Assembly (NCBI GenBank): GCA_013396655.1
Contig: WBMV01006503.1
Span: 372,001-436,000 of the forward strand
Source: Campylorhamphus procurvoides
Lineage: Eukaryota > Chordata > Aves > Passeriformes > Dendrocolaptidae
Direction: 5' to 3'
Length of the DNA stretch: 64,000 nt
Every line of letters starts with the position of its first letter. Positions within the stretch are counted from its first letter, which is position 1. The translations under genes and the position numbers were made by a program. Below the pieces are notes generated by a model, which saw only the letters and a program-made list of their open reading frames with translations, was not told where the DNA came from and did no database searches. Shown here piece by piece: positions 35,207 through 47,370 of this stretch.

Positions 35207-36849
35207 ATGCGTTTTTAAAAAATATCCCTGATCTCCTTCTGAAAATGAACTCAAGGTTAGAATTTCTACTGCTTCGTATTTTATGTTTTTTTGTCACTAA
35301 GCATTTTCAGATGAGATGTCTACCAAGGTTTCACATAGAGAGGGCTACACTGAACGTTGCAGTATGCATAGGGAAGTGATCCTTCAGCATCTGTGCAGCA
35401 TGGCAACATTCTGTAACCATATGTTTCCTCCAGCTCTCCCTACTTTTACATATAGTAAAATTGAAGTAACAGGTCTTTGCCACAATTGAGAGTCCATTTT
35501 TGGAATGGTCTAGAAACTGAAGTCCTCCCTTTCTCTCAAAAGTCCCTTAATATCTTCAGAGACGCTTCCAGGTCTCTACAGACACTTCCATTTCTACAGT
35601 CACAATGTAGCTGGCGTCAAACACTTCCTTGAACATAGTTATGTATAGATCCATCCCACCCTCCTTGGTCCTAACCTCCTCTCATAGTACTACTTCTTTG
35701 TCTTGTTTATTAGAGGCCTTCAAAGATCACTGAGTGGAGGAAGTGACTCTGGTGTGGAGGAAACCCCATTTTACACTTCAGAGTCAGTGATCACTTGTTC
35801 TCAAGCTGGATTCACTCATTTTTGCATGTCCATAGACTTTGTCAGTTGATCTAGAAGTAAGACCTATTTCAATGCATGTTCTCAAAGGAAATGATAAACA
35901 TTTGCCATGCTTTTCTGCTAGAAAGCATTTAAGCTTTATATCCACAGTGAGTTAATAATGGACTCAGAACATCTCCAAATAGTAATCTCTCGCCTGAACT
36001 TAGAACGGGTATCTGTCGATGCATCTTGCACAGTTTCCTGGTCACTTGAAGTGACTCGAAAAAGTTCAAACATACCCAGTAACTCTGTTTTCACCAATTT
36101 CTACCATCAGAAAAAGAGGCTTATAAGGGTACAGAATACCACAGAACATCTTATTACTACATTGACTGAGAATGAACACAGATCTGCAGCTACAAAGAGC
36201 TACAGTAAAGCTTTGGAGACATGAAATATGTCTGAATTCTTCAGCTTGAGGACAGCTGTAATTATAATGAGCTTGCATAAATAAGGCTGCAAGAGTAGCC
36301 TGTTCTCTTCCCCTGTATGGGATTAACCATAAATGACTCATAGTGAGGCGTAATACTACCTTTCCATTGAGAGGAATGTCAGTTCTCCAGCTATAGGATA
36401 AATCATTACATCTTTATTAGGGAATGGAGAATGAGAGAACTGGTCTTCCATTATATGTTTACCCAATTTGTGTCCAGCTGCTTTAGAAACAGCCTATTCC
36501 TATTTAGTATCTTAGCAGTGTTTGCTAAATCCATCTGTTCTAAAGCAGTATTGTGTTAAGCACAAAATAAAGAACCCAAAGCAGGCACCAGCTGCAGTTA
36601 CCAACAAGCAGGCTATTGAAATCCACTTACTCTAGCTTACTAGACACTTATGAGAAAGAAAGACCATTCTAATATATTTAAGGCTAGAACAAGATAGTGT
36701 CTCCTTGGCTAAGACTAGCAGCTCTGATGATCATAGCTGGTGGTCTGGACGGCAAGAAAAGGCAGGATAGTCTAGTAAAAGCTCCTTTGACTTCAATAGC
36801 AATATGGATTTGGGCTCATGCAAACAATGAGAGTATGTGAAACTAATTA
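35207..36849. other. Unique non-coding DNA
   Basis: No gene or named repeat recognised. An 88-codon plus frame (35958-36224) and a 91-codon minus frame (36066-36341) overlap each other and have no known motif. Confidence 0.5.
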
Positions 36850-37095
36850 TCCACCCATTGAGGTTTTCTCCCCACCTTCCCCCTTTTTAATTTCCAATGA
36901 ATGTAGATAATTGCTGTGTTCCCACTAACACGCAGATTAGGCCTCTGGGATTAGGCTATGTGATTGAGCAGCTAATACTAAGGGTAAACACCTCTAGTGT
37001 TCCTGCTAAATGCATTCTTGCTAGTAAGTTAAATAATCATTCTACTAAGGCATTACTAAAAGACTTAAATACTTGTTTTGCAGCCTTCTAGTAGA
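36850..37095. promoter_or_regulatory. Possible conserved non-coding block
   Basis: An AT-rich but complex stretch with several TAAT homeodomain cores (GATAATTGC, GCTAATACT, AAATAATCAT) and no simple repeat or transposon. Its texture resembles developmental enhancers conserved among vertebrates. This is judged by eye only, so confidence is low. Confidence 0.2.
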
Positions 37096-40000
37096 TTTCT
37101 ATAGTTTCTGACATACTGTGACATGCTTCAGAATGTTCGTTTATATACAGTTTGATTTCTTTTGATGATTGTCAACTTAAGTTACTAGAAAAGGAGAGCA
37201 TTTTGTACACAGAAGAGAAGGGGGTGGAGGGAAAGCAGTATATTAGAAACATGAGTAGGTGCCCTGGCTTGTCCATCAGTCTTGGCATCATTTTATTTAT
37301 ACATTTTCTAAAGGATTAGAAGTAATCAGTTCCAGAGGATGTGCTCTGGAGTATTGGCAGCTTCTACTTTCTTGGCAATCATTGCAAATATTTTATACAG
37401 TTTCATATTGTCTTGTACAGTACCAAGCGCTGGTTGTTTGACGTAAACAGTGTTAATGTTTTAACTTCTATGGCAGCAATTTCTTTTCCCCTGCAGCACC
37501 CTGCGTTTCCCAAAGGCTTGGAACTGTAGGTTCAGCAGGGTGGGAATGTTCACCTGGGGGGAGTACAGGACCCTGTTCTTTTAGGCGAGGTGCTGCATGG
37601 CTCTGCCCATTGAAGCAGCACATCGGAGCCCTGAGTCTCTTGTTTGACACCCCAGCAGGATGAGGGCCTTGTGTGCAGGCAGGAGGAGCACTTCCCAACT
37701 CCCTATGCAGGATGTGCTCATTACACTCAGTTTTATGGCTCTGCCATACTCATCAGTGAGAATTATCAAAGCTCCACTTCCCATCTCATTTGTTTTAACA
37801 TTTCCAGATAAATAGCTTCTAAGGTGTAGACCTTTCAATGCAGTTATGGTTGTTCCAGGCAGATCTCACCTCTGTTGCTCCATCAAGGTTTTGACTGAAA
37901 GCAAGTTTAGGGATGACACTTGATTGACTGGTTCTCCATAAAGAATGCCCAAGACCTGATAGAGCCCTGTGTAAGTATCTGTTCCCACCTGCTGAGGTGG
38001 AATGGGGCTGGTTTTTCCTGATGTAACAGTCAACTTCAATGAGATGCTTGGGAGAAAAATGGTAAGGCAGGGCATTAATGCAATAACTGGTGTTAAGAAG
38101 CAGTAGAGAAAGTGAGAGAGGAACATGGCTTGGAGTTCTTCAGACAAAAAGTATAACATCAATAAAAGAAAGCTCTGTATTCCTGCAGTGTTAATCTTGT
38201 CTTATTGGAAGAAAGAGTAAGGACATGTTGGAATATCAGCCCATGGTTTTCAGGAAGGACTAGCAAAGTTCTGGCATTTAATAAAATCTAGGTAACATTG
38301 TGAAAAGAAACACAAGAAATCATTGTTTTGTAATATGGCATTTGCCTAAAGTAACATTGATGTTGATTGAAGGAATGTAATTTTCATATCTAAAATGCTG
38401 CAGAGGAGAGTATGTCTATTTCATTTATGTTTGCAGAAACTTAATCTACAGGAAAAGATTTTATAACAGAATTGGAGGTTAAATTTCATTTGCTGATTTA
38501 ATAAAAGCTAACAGGATGGATTTGGGGATATTTCATTAATCTTTCTTTCCTTTCAGTGAAAAGGAAATTAAGTTCAATCTAGTTCAAACTTTACTTCACT
38601 ATTATACAATAGACTGCCAATGTCCATGTTCTCTCTGGCAAGTTAAAACCTAATTAGTCACAGAAAATTCTTCCCTGATCCTGTCACTGTGAGGCAGGAA
38701 AAGCCTGGGCTGCGGACAAAGAATTCAGATGCACTCGATGCTTTGCTGTGGCTCTTTGTTAATGTCTGTGTTTTGTGACATAACTGAAAGTGGTGTTTTT
38801 TTGTCCTTCATGCAATGAGATAAGATACAAGCCACCTTTTCAAAATGTGAAGAAAATATTTTAATATGAAATAGTGTGAAGAGCATGCTGTCATCAACTT
38901 CTTCCCCATTTCTGCCCATTTTTTAGAGCAGCAGGAGTGGCTGCTTGGGTCCTGGGAGACAATCAGCTGTGCCCAGCTGGGGTGAGCAGGGGCAGAAGTT
39001 TGTATCTGGCTGCAGCTTTTTGAACCTCCCCCTCAGGAGCCACTTTCCAGCTGAGCTGCCAAGACACTCAGGCTGCAGAGATGTGGGTGTCATTGTTCTT
39101 TCAGCATTCTTGATTACACTTAATAAAAAATCGATAACTATCTGCCCTTTCTTATTCTAGGCTTATTTCTAACAACTGTTGTAGAGTTATTCTAGGACTG
39201 AATTTGGCCCCTCTGACATATATGTTGTCTCATAGTACACTGAATTTTCCCTCTCTGTTGGGCTTTTTATGGCATACATAGAACATTGTCTGGAACAGGA
39301 AAGTTATTTTACCTCCAGAGGTGAGATTGTAGAGCATAATTGGCACAAGCATATCTTGTAAAAGGCAACTGTTTTTTCCCTGAACTATTGGGTCACAGGT
39401 GTAGCACCAAATTAGTTCAAGGGGTCATCTGTATCCATTTGTATTTTGACTGAGATTTTCCAAGGCATTTATAGGCACGACCTCATGTAACTCCTCTGAA
39501 AATCCAAGCTGTCACTGCAGCTGCTTTGCAGTAATCTTTGTAGGGGCAAAAAGCAATCTGTGGTGTAGTCCAAGTGCAAGAAGAAGTTAAGTCTGCTTCT
39601 TTTTGAAATTCAACAACAAAACTTGAACTTTTGGGAGAATTTAGGCTTTCACTTCTGACTGAGACAGGGTAACTAGGGGCAGACCTTTGTTTTTCCAAAG
39701 CATGTGGAGGGAAATAACTGAGTAAGTCTGCCCGCCTGCTCTGCCAGCAGTTATGCTCCTCAAAACAACAGGTGACTAAAGCAATGCAGGTACCTTATCC
39801 AGGGCAGAGGATTATTGTAAGGAAATCCTGTAGGATTTGTTTTATGAAGACTTTTTTTTAACCTCCCCTGTCACTCCAGTAGTGTGGCTTTGTGGAGCTT
39901 GGAAGTGACCCAACCCCTGTAATTTCCCTTGTAGGGTGAGGTGGGATGAACTTGAACATATCCAGTGACTGCTGCCCTCACCCAGCATGTCCTGGCCCTT

Positions 40001-43000
40001 GCTTTCTGCCTCTAGAGATCCTGGGGGGAAATGTCCTTGTGAAGAGGTGAGGTAGATGTCCTGGGGCTGGGGGAAGACTACCCTGTGGTGTTCCTTCCAG
40101 AGAAGGAAAGCCCCTTGGTATCCAGCTGTGTTTATGGTCTCTGCCCATGTTCTCTAGGTTTCTGTGACAGCCACAAGTGGAGCAAACCTCAGGCTTAGCC
40201 CAAGGTCTGTGTGCAGTTTTTGCATGAGGCCTGAGCGCATGGTGACAGAAGCCACTCCAGTTCACTCTTTCAGGCTGTGCAGCATTTGCTCTGCTCAGCA
40301 CTGCTCCTGTCTTTCATTGCTGCTGCACTGGAGTGGCTCCTAATTGAAAGAATTAACTCACCCACAGGCTGCAAGCGGAGATTCACCCTGTCCCTGAGCA
40401 GGACTTGGATGGACCAGGATGATCTGGATGCTGGAGACCCACCCTTTCTGTTTTAGCATGCATGTCCTGGATAGTGCTGGGAGAGATTTCTCCAGAACTG
40501 CTGTGTTAGGCATCTGCACTCCACAGGCTTGTGAATAATTCAGTATACTGAGCTGTGGCTTGCTTGCAACATTAAACTGTTCAGAAAGACAAATGGAAAT
40601 AAAATAATAACTTGAGCATAAACACATAGGCTTCAGCAACTCAAGAATTCATTATGTTATTTATCAGCTACTGTGGAGCAGAATTTAAAAAAGATATGTC
40701 ATGTCAGAGCTTTCTATTTTAATGACTGTTTCAGAACATACTACTGTGGAACATATCAGCATTCCAGGCTTTTCCTCTATTTGATTACAGCTGATAGCAA
40801 TCAAAGTAATTTTACTGCCAATAATAACGCTGGCAGCAGCTTAATTTAATAGGAGGTTAGATTTTATTTATATCATTCCTCAAATTTGATAACTTTGAAT
40901 GTAACTACAAAATATTTTGCAATGAAAACTTAAAATATGGTATATTTAATTTAGTGTCCTGGCCTCATTTCCTAAAAATGTTCAGACTGCACAAACACAT
41001 TCTTACACCAGTTGTTTTGAATATGACTTTTTCATGGACCATTGACCTTTTTCATGATATTCTGAGAAATGCTGATCACTTTAGCACTGGGAGGCATGCC
41101 AATACTTGAAAAATCAGTCTTCTTCGAATAACTGTACAATTTGCAAAAAGTAAGTAAATAATCTTTTGAAAAATAAATCCAGTAACCAGTTTTGTTTTCA
41201 TATCCTGCCTGCTTTCCCTTACCTTTGTAGACTTAAAATTGTGTTATTGCCACATCAGTATATGGTCACTGGCTTTGATAGTTACATCAGTGTTACACCA
41301 CTAGAAAGGAAAAGATTTTCATCTCACTGTAATTATGGGATTTTTGTCACTGCCTCAAGCAGGGCAGACTGGCTTATAGAAAACAACAGGGTTTCACCCA
41401 TGGACTGTGCCGTGAGTCAGATGAATACTGTAGCTGCTAGCGACATGATGCTTGGCTGCTGCCTTAGTTTGGCCCCTTTAGAGATAGTTTTGCACATCTA
41501 TATTCACTAACTGCTATCCTTTGCAATGGACTTCTTACTGCTATGGCTTTTAATGTGTTCATCACTTGCTGGACTGGAACTGGTGAGGCAAGGTATGGAT
41601 GACAGCTGACATAATTTTCTGCTCTTTTCCCTTGGTTTGCTGCAGTCTCCTGAGGGCTGATCAGAGCAGAACTGAAGCAGCCTCCTGTTTCTCAAAGTTT
41701 CTCAACTTCCAAAGGCTAATTTTCTGGATAGTTTTCTTCACCGAATGGCATCGTGTTTAAATGTTGAAGAGGAAAACGTGATGTTTCCATACTTTTGGAC
41801 ACAGCTGGTTAATTTGGTGATAGGGCAGTAACATTATCCCCTGTTACAGAAGAAACAGCAAAATCAGAGGTGTTGCAAGAGAGCTGTTCAGGAAGAATCA
41901 GAGCCCCACTTGATTCTGGGACTCCAGCATGCCCTTGGGTTTGATGCCATGTTCAGGCAACCAAGCCAGGCTTCCTCTCCTGGGGAAAGAAAATCCCTGG
42001 AAAAGAGCAGCCGTGCTTCCTGTTGTGAGGTCAGAAGGGTGTAACATGGTATATAACATAGTGAGATGTCCATGGTTGCCAGGGCTTGTCAGTATGAGGA
42101 TGCTGAAAGCAATACCAGGCCACAGAATCACCATCCTTCTGTCCATTCCATTTCTGCTCACCTTGTTATGAGATGCTGTAAACCAGATAAGTACAAAAGC
42201 TCCCCACAATCCTCCTCCCTCAAGACATGTTTTGAGATGACGGTTTTAAGTTCACCTGTCTACAATGTCAATTGACAAACATGCACTCAGTGGTAGAACT
42301 GGGGAAAGCAAGGGACAGCATCTGGTTTGAGACTGGGATGGGAGGAGTCGTTCCTTACTCCTGTGTTGCCAACAGCACAGGCAGAACTTACCTGAGGAGC
42401 AGTCTGGCACCCTCTAGCCAGGACCCGAATGTTAGTAACTTGTTCTAAACAACCATGGCTGCTAGAAACAGTCAAAGAATCTCCCAAAAATTTGCAGGGG
42501 TGTGTCAAGAAGAATAGGAATTATGAGCCAGGGTCAGAAAAGCTGAAAACTTCAGTGCACCCATTACATTTTTCCATCTCTCTTCCCACCAGCTTCAGGA
42601 GCAGACAGGGACTATGCCAACCCAGATCTGCACTCCCTGCTCAAGGTAGAAGTTCCCACCCATGTCCATCTCCCCACAAGGATGATACATCCAAGGTGAG
42701 GTGTGAGTGTGTCCCATCTCTCTTGCTGTCAGGAGGCCCTCGTAGACTCTCCTAAATACTGTATTCAAAAGCTTCCACCAGATTAAGTTAAAAACAAATA
42801 ATGAAAAAATCAGTCTTCTCACTGTGTAGTGAATTGTCTCTCTGATTTAGTAGATCTTGTGCTAAAAGACAAAAGGACTTGTGTATTTATTTCCAAGATT
42901 ATTAAATTACATATGGAATATGCTTCCTGAGTATTAGCAGAGTTTATAACTGAATTCATCCTATCCATGCTCCGGTTACATCTAATGAGGATAATTATTA

Positions 43001-43648
43001 CATGGCTTAACTATAATTCAGTATTGACTCTTTAGAGCATGAAAAGCTTTTGTTGGCAAGCATCAGTGGAGAGCTTCAACAAAAGACATCTTTAGCTTGT
43101 GTAAACATTGTTATTTCAAGGTCTCACCCTAACGTGCTTTAGGCTAAGTACTTTCTCCTCAATTGAGTTAATATAGCCAAAATGATATAAGGACAGGATT
43201 AGATACTGGCTTACACCACAGGGAAAAAAATGAAAGTTGGACACGGAAAAATGCAGTTAATTCCATCCTGTCAACAGTGGATATTAAAGATTATTAGTTG
43301 GCACACTCAATTATGTGTGAATCACAATAGTGGTACTGTTACTTTTTCATTCAATTTTACAGGGGCAGGTAAAAGTGTGGATTTAGTATCATCTGCAGTG
43401 ATTATTTGTTCCTTGCAGGGATTTGAGGTTATATTAAAGTGTTTGACAGGTTCAGGGAAAACAACTCTATGTAATGAAATGCCCCACTTTTACATGATCT
43501 TAGTCACAGAATAGAAATGAGCAAATTTTCCTGATGGGAGTTTAGCTGTAGCTACCTTTTATGAATATATTTCTTTAGGCAGTAACTAGTTACTTTATTA
43601 TGTGATTGTTAAAATCATGAACCAACCAACAGAGCTCTCTTTTTGCTG
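37096..43648. other. Unique non-coding DNA
   Basis: About 6.5 kb without a supported gene. G+C-richer patches at 37480-37700 and 39960-40350 hold overlapping open frames on the minus strand (76 to 107 codons) with no domain I recognise. The rest is AT-rich unique sequence, and no transposon was recognised. A well-formed CpG-containing stretch around 41395-41450 may deserve an alignment check. Confidence 0.5.
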
Positions 43649-43662
43649 CTTCCCTCTGCTGG
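43649..43662 (-). promoter_or_regulatory. CTCF-like core site
   Basis: CTTCCCTCTGCTGG matches 13 of 14 positions of the reversed CTCF core consensus; the only mismatch is T where G is preferred. Occupancy is unproven. Confidence 0.28.
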
Positions 43663-46660
43663 ATAAAGCTAGTAGTGCTTAATTGTGTGTTGGGCTCATT
43701 AACACCAACAACATGGAAAGACTTCTGTACCACCTTAGGATCTGGGCTTTTAGTTAACAGAGAATAAATCTGAATCTTTTTCTGACTCTCATAGTGAATT
43801 TTGCAGTCTTCAGGTTAATCAGCAGTCACAGAATTCAAAACAAAATAAGATTCTTGGCTAAAGTAAATGGCCCCAGTCTGAGGCTTTGACTTTGGAAGCT
43901 CTTCTGTTGAGATGGGAAGGTGTGCTGGGCTTGAGCAGTATGCTGGGCATGCCAGTGTCTCTGCCCCTGGCCCTAGGGTAGACTGACAGAATGACAAGGA
44001 GGTGTACTACACAAGAAGTCAAATTAATTATTGGATGTGTATATTGAAATTATTGGTTTTTAACAAAATAAGCCTCTGTAGCGTTATTTCTGTTTTGCTT
44101 GACTTCACAGATTTCCATAGCCAAAAGAGACTGCTATGATAATGCACTGTGACTGTTTGACTGTCATTCCCAGACCAGAAACAATGCTAGTTGAACTACA
44201 GCACATATTTTAGGAAAAAAATCCAAACCCAACCTTCTAATCTTGGTTTCCAGTTTCCAGTGTTAGAAGGTCTCCCACAGCAGGGTGATCTTCCAGTGTC
44301 TGTTTTCCCTTGCAGAGTTTACATTCCCTCACAAGGCAAACGGGTCTCATTTTGAGATTTAAATGTCAGGATTCATCTTGTGCAATTTTCCTCTCCAAAA
44401 TTGACAAAGTTTGTCATCATATGTGTGTGGCCTGTATGGCTACTTGGCAAGTAGTTTGGACAATTTTGTAGCTGTCTAAGCACTCGGGCGTAGAATTTTA
44501 CAACCTTTCATTCAGTTGCCCCATCACTACCCTTTCCAGAGAAGGACTAGAATCCTTTACAGCCAATGGTGGAGTGACGTTTCTCGGAATATCCCCAAAG
44601 GTCCCCAAATCCCTCCAGAGTTACCATTTCCCAGGCTCACAGATGAGACCTACACACTTTGAATTTAGGCATCTGACTTCTCAAGCTGACTGTGCTGAAA
44701 CGTGTCATTTAGGCTAAATTTACCCAGAAATTCAGACTACTGCTATAATTCTTTTAAGAAATATTTCTGCTAGGGTTCGAAGTCAATGCAATAAATTCCA
44801 AACCAACCTTATTGTACATTTATCTCGCATGTTGTCCTTCAACCAATAGGTTTTTGTGGCTGGAGTTGTATTCAGAAGCTGCTTCTATTACCAGCAGCTC
44901 ATGCCCAAGTGGGAGTCTAGATCCCTTTAAAAAGAGATTTTTTTGTTGTTGTGCTAATGTGCTTCTATTAATACATTTCTATTAAATACATGAAGTTCTG
45001 ACAACCACTCAATTTCCTCTCAATAACCCTTTAGTAAATGGACATCCATAGAGTCCCGCTCTAAGTTGAATTCTCTGTTTCCAGGAATTGTCTGGTTCTG
45101 TCCCTTGGTGGGGTTATCACATTTCTTCTTAAAACTTTTCATGCAACTTTTTCTCAATTCCTTGCCTGGAAAACTTATATCAAAACTGAAATCTACAGGT
45201 GATTAGAAAGGAAGGAACTTCTTTGAGATTTAACACCCTTGAGATTTTTTTTGCCTGACTGCTCTCCTCAGGCACTGGAAGGTCTCCAGTCTCATAGCCA
45301 GGTGTGTCCTGTAATCAATCTGCTGTTCAGGGCACCATTTTAAGATACTGGGAAATCACCATTGCCATCCCCTGAAGGGAGGACACAGACCACACCAGAA
45401 CAGCTTGGCCCCCTCTAAGCAAATGAAGAAAGTGAAGAGTTTGGAGTGAATGGACCACCCAACCACACACTGTCTCATGTTCACGCTGTGATTCAGGGTT
45501 CACATAGGTCAGGTTTACCATGTTGTTGCATAGACTAGATGGGTAAGAACATACAGTTGAAATTTTTAAAATTGGCCAGAAAACCCTAGACTGTTGTCCC
45601 CTGGGTAGCTCTATATATGACTTTAAGCATCTGTTATTGCTCCACTAATAGAGCAATAGTGTGCAGAGTGCTTCAGTTTTTAGAAGGGCTGTGTTGCTTG
45701 CTCATCAGACAGGACAACCAGGGGCTTCAGTGTCCCAACAAGGGCTTTTACAAAAATCAGGCCCTGAGAAGGGAGACTTTCTCAGCAGGTGCAGGGTATT
45801 GCTTTCTGTTGGCACAGCAGTTTTGGCTTGGTTAAAATGTATATTTACTTTATGTAGCTCTGAATGTAGTAAGAATGCTAGCAAAAACCACTTGGAAAAG
45901 GAAAAAAGGAAACATTAAACTTTAACTCTGCATTCTCAATTAAATGCTTACTCCTTCAGGATGAAATTGTTCTTGATTCTTATTGTAAACTCTTCAATTT
46001 CTTACATAAATAGCATGATTATATTTACATAAATAGTTGCACCCTGGTGTACAACAATCCCATTGTACTAAAAAGTCCTATTAAAATTTCCTGAGAGGAT
46101 ACAACTTGAGAAATGGTGTGTTGTTCATAAAACCAGTTGTCCTCACTTTTTTCTTAATTCAGAACCAAGTGGTGCCTTTTAGATGCATGCACCCAAGCAC
46201 AGAATTTGATCCCTTGGAATTCAATACTTGACTCCAGTGGATGAAAACACAATCATAATTGAACGTGTATTTCAAAGCAATATAATGTATGAGTAGGTTT
46301 TCTGCAAGCTGGTTATAAGCACTTAGGGGTGAGATAACAAGCATAGCCAGAGGAGTCTGGATTCATCCCTGAAAGAGACAACTCCAACCTTTTCTTGTCC
46401 CTAAAGCAACTATAATCCCAACATCTAAGCACAGAGGAGCCTGTGTCTTATTTCACATCTCCTTGGCTTTTTGTCACTCTGAATTCAACAAATCCCAGAT
46501 TATACTCTCCTCCTCTGCAGAGTAATAACAGCCTAGAAATCCTGAGTTTTCAAAATGAGATGTAAAGTAAAATATGGCCCAATGTGCTCTCTCAGCCATT
46601 GGAATAAGGAGGCAGGAATCCATATTTCACCCTAACTGCAAAATTAAACTTACATTCTTA
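43663..46660. other. Unique non-coding DNA
   Basis: No gene supported. A GTT microsatellite-like tract lies near 44939-44950. Open frames at 45327-45918 are short and unrecognised. Confidence 0.5.
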
Positions 46661-46945
46661 AAGGGGGCTTAAAAAAAGGGTGAGAGTGACTTTTTACATG
46701 GGCAGATAGTGAAAGGACAAGGAAGAATGGTTTTGAACTAAGAGATGAAAGATTTGGATTAGGTATTAGGAAGAAATTCTTTACTGTGAGGTTGGTAAGG
46801 CACAAGTTGCCTGGAGAAGCTATGGACACTCCTCCCTGGAAGTATTCAAGGCCAGGTTGGATGGGGCACTAAGCAACCTGTTCTAGTGGAAGGCAGCAGA
46901 GAGCCTGGAAGTAGGTGATATTTAAGGTCCCTGATTCTCTGATAA
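46661..46945 (+). mobile_element. CR1 LINE 3' end, sense
   Basis: A clear 5'-truncated CR1: AAGGGGGCTTAAAAAAAGGG, TTTTTACATGGGCAGATAGT, 'aggacaaggaagaatggttttgaacta', 'attaggtattaggaagaaattctttactgtgaggttggt', 'gttgcctggagaagc', 'ccaggttggatggggcactaagcaacctgttctagtgg', and a worn tail where the usual 'ccttccaacccaaaccattctatg' is shortened to CCTGATTCTCTGAT. It is of the same general type as the 17.1 kb copy. A deletion seems to have removed part of the 3' end. Confidence 0.93.
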
Positions 46946-47219
46946 AGAAGTTTAAATAAGCTACTGTCTTTGGATCAGTGGCTGTTTACTGAATCAGAGT
47001 ATCCGCACTGTAGAACAGCGTAAGGACACCGACTGAAGCTAAGGTGGTGCTGAGGAGGTGACCATCGATTCTTCTACTGCTGCAGCTTGTACACATTTCT
47101 GATATGAGCAGGCAACCAAACAAATATGGTCTTGGACAATCAAAGATCACCTGAAGGATATAAATAGGTGCTTTGAGTAGAATTTCAGAAGTAATTTATA
47201 ACTGATTTGGTTGTTGAAG
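46946..47219. other. Unique spacer between two CR1 copies
   Basis: Short interval with no gene or repeat recognised. Confidence 0.5.
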
Positions 47220-47257
47220 TAAAAAAATAAATGAAAACAAACAAAAAGAAATCCCAA
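47220..47257. repeat. A-rich tract beside an unresolved base
   Basis: A-rich low-complexity sequence (runs of A broken by T, G and C). It leads directly into an undetermined base at 47258 and then a CR1 fragment. Confidence 0.75.
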
Positions 47258-47258
47258 N

Positions 47259-47370
47259 CCCTGTCTCTGTGCAGAACATCCCAAGAATCATACTATGTGC
47301 CTGAAAGTGTTGTCCAAGTGCTTCTTGGACTCAGACAGGCTTGGTGCTGTGTTGAGGGTTTGACTCAAAA
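47259..47370 (-). mobile_element. CR1 LINE fragment, antisense, missing its 3' end
   Basis: The plus strand carries the complement of CR1: CTCTGTGCAGAACATCCCAA, then 'gaatcatactatgtgcctgaaagtgttgtccaagtgcttcttggactc', then 'agacaggcttggtgctgtg'. It parallels the copies at 1.4 and 62.0 kb. The final 40 or so bases of CR1, including the octamer terminus, are absent. An A-rich tract and an N stand in their place. Confidence 0.88.
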
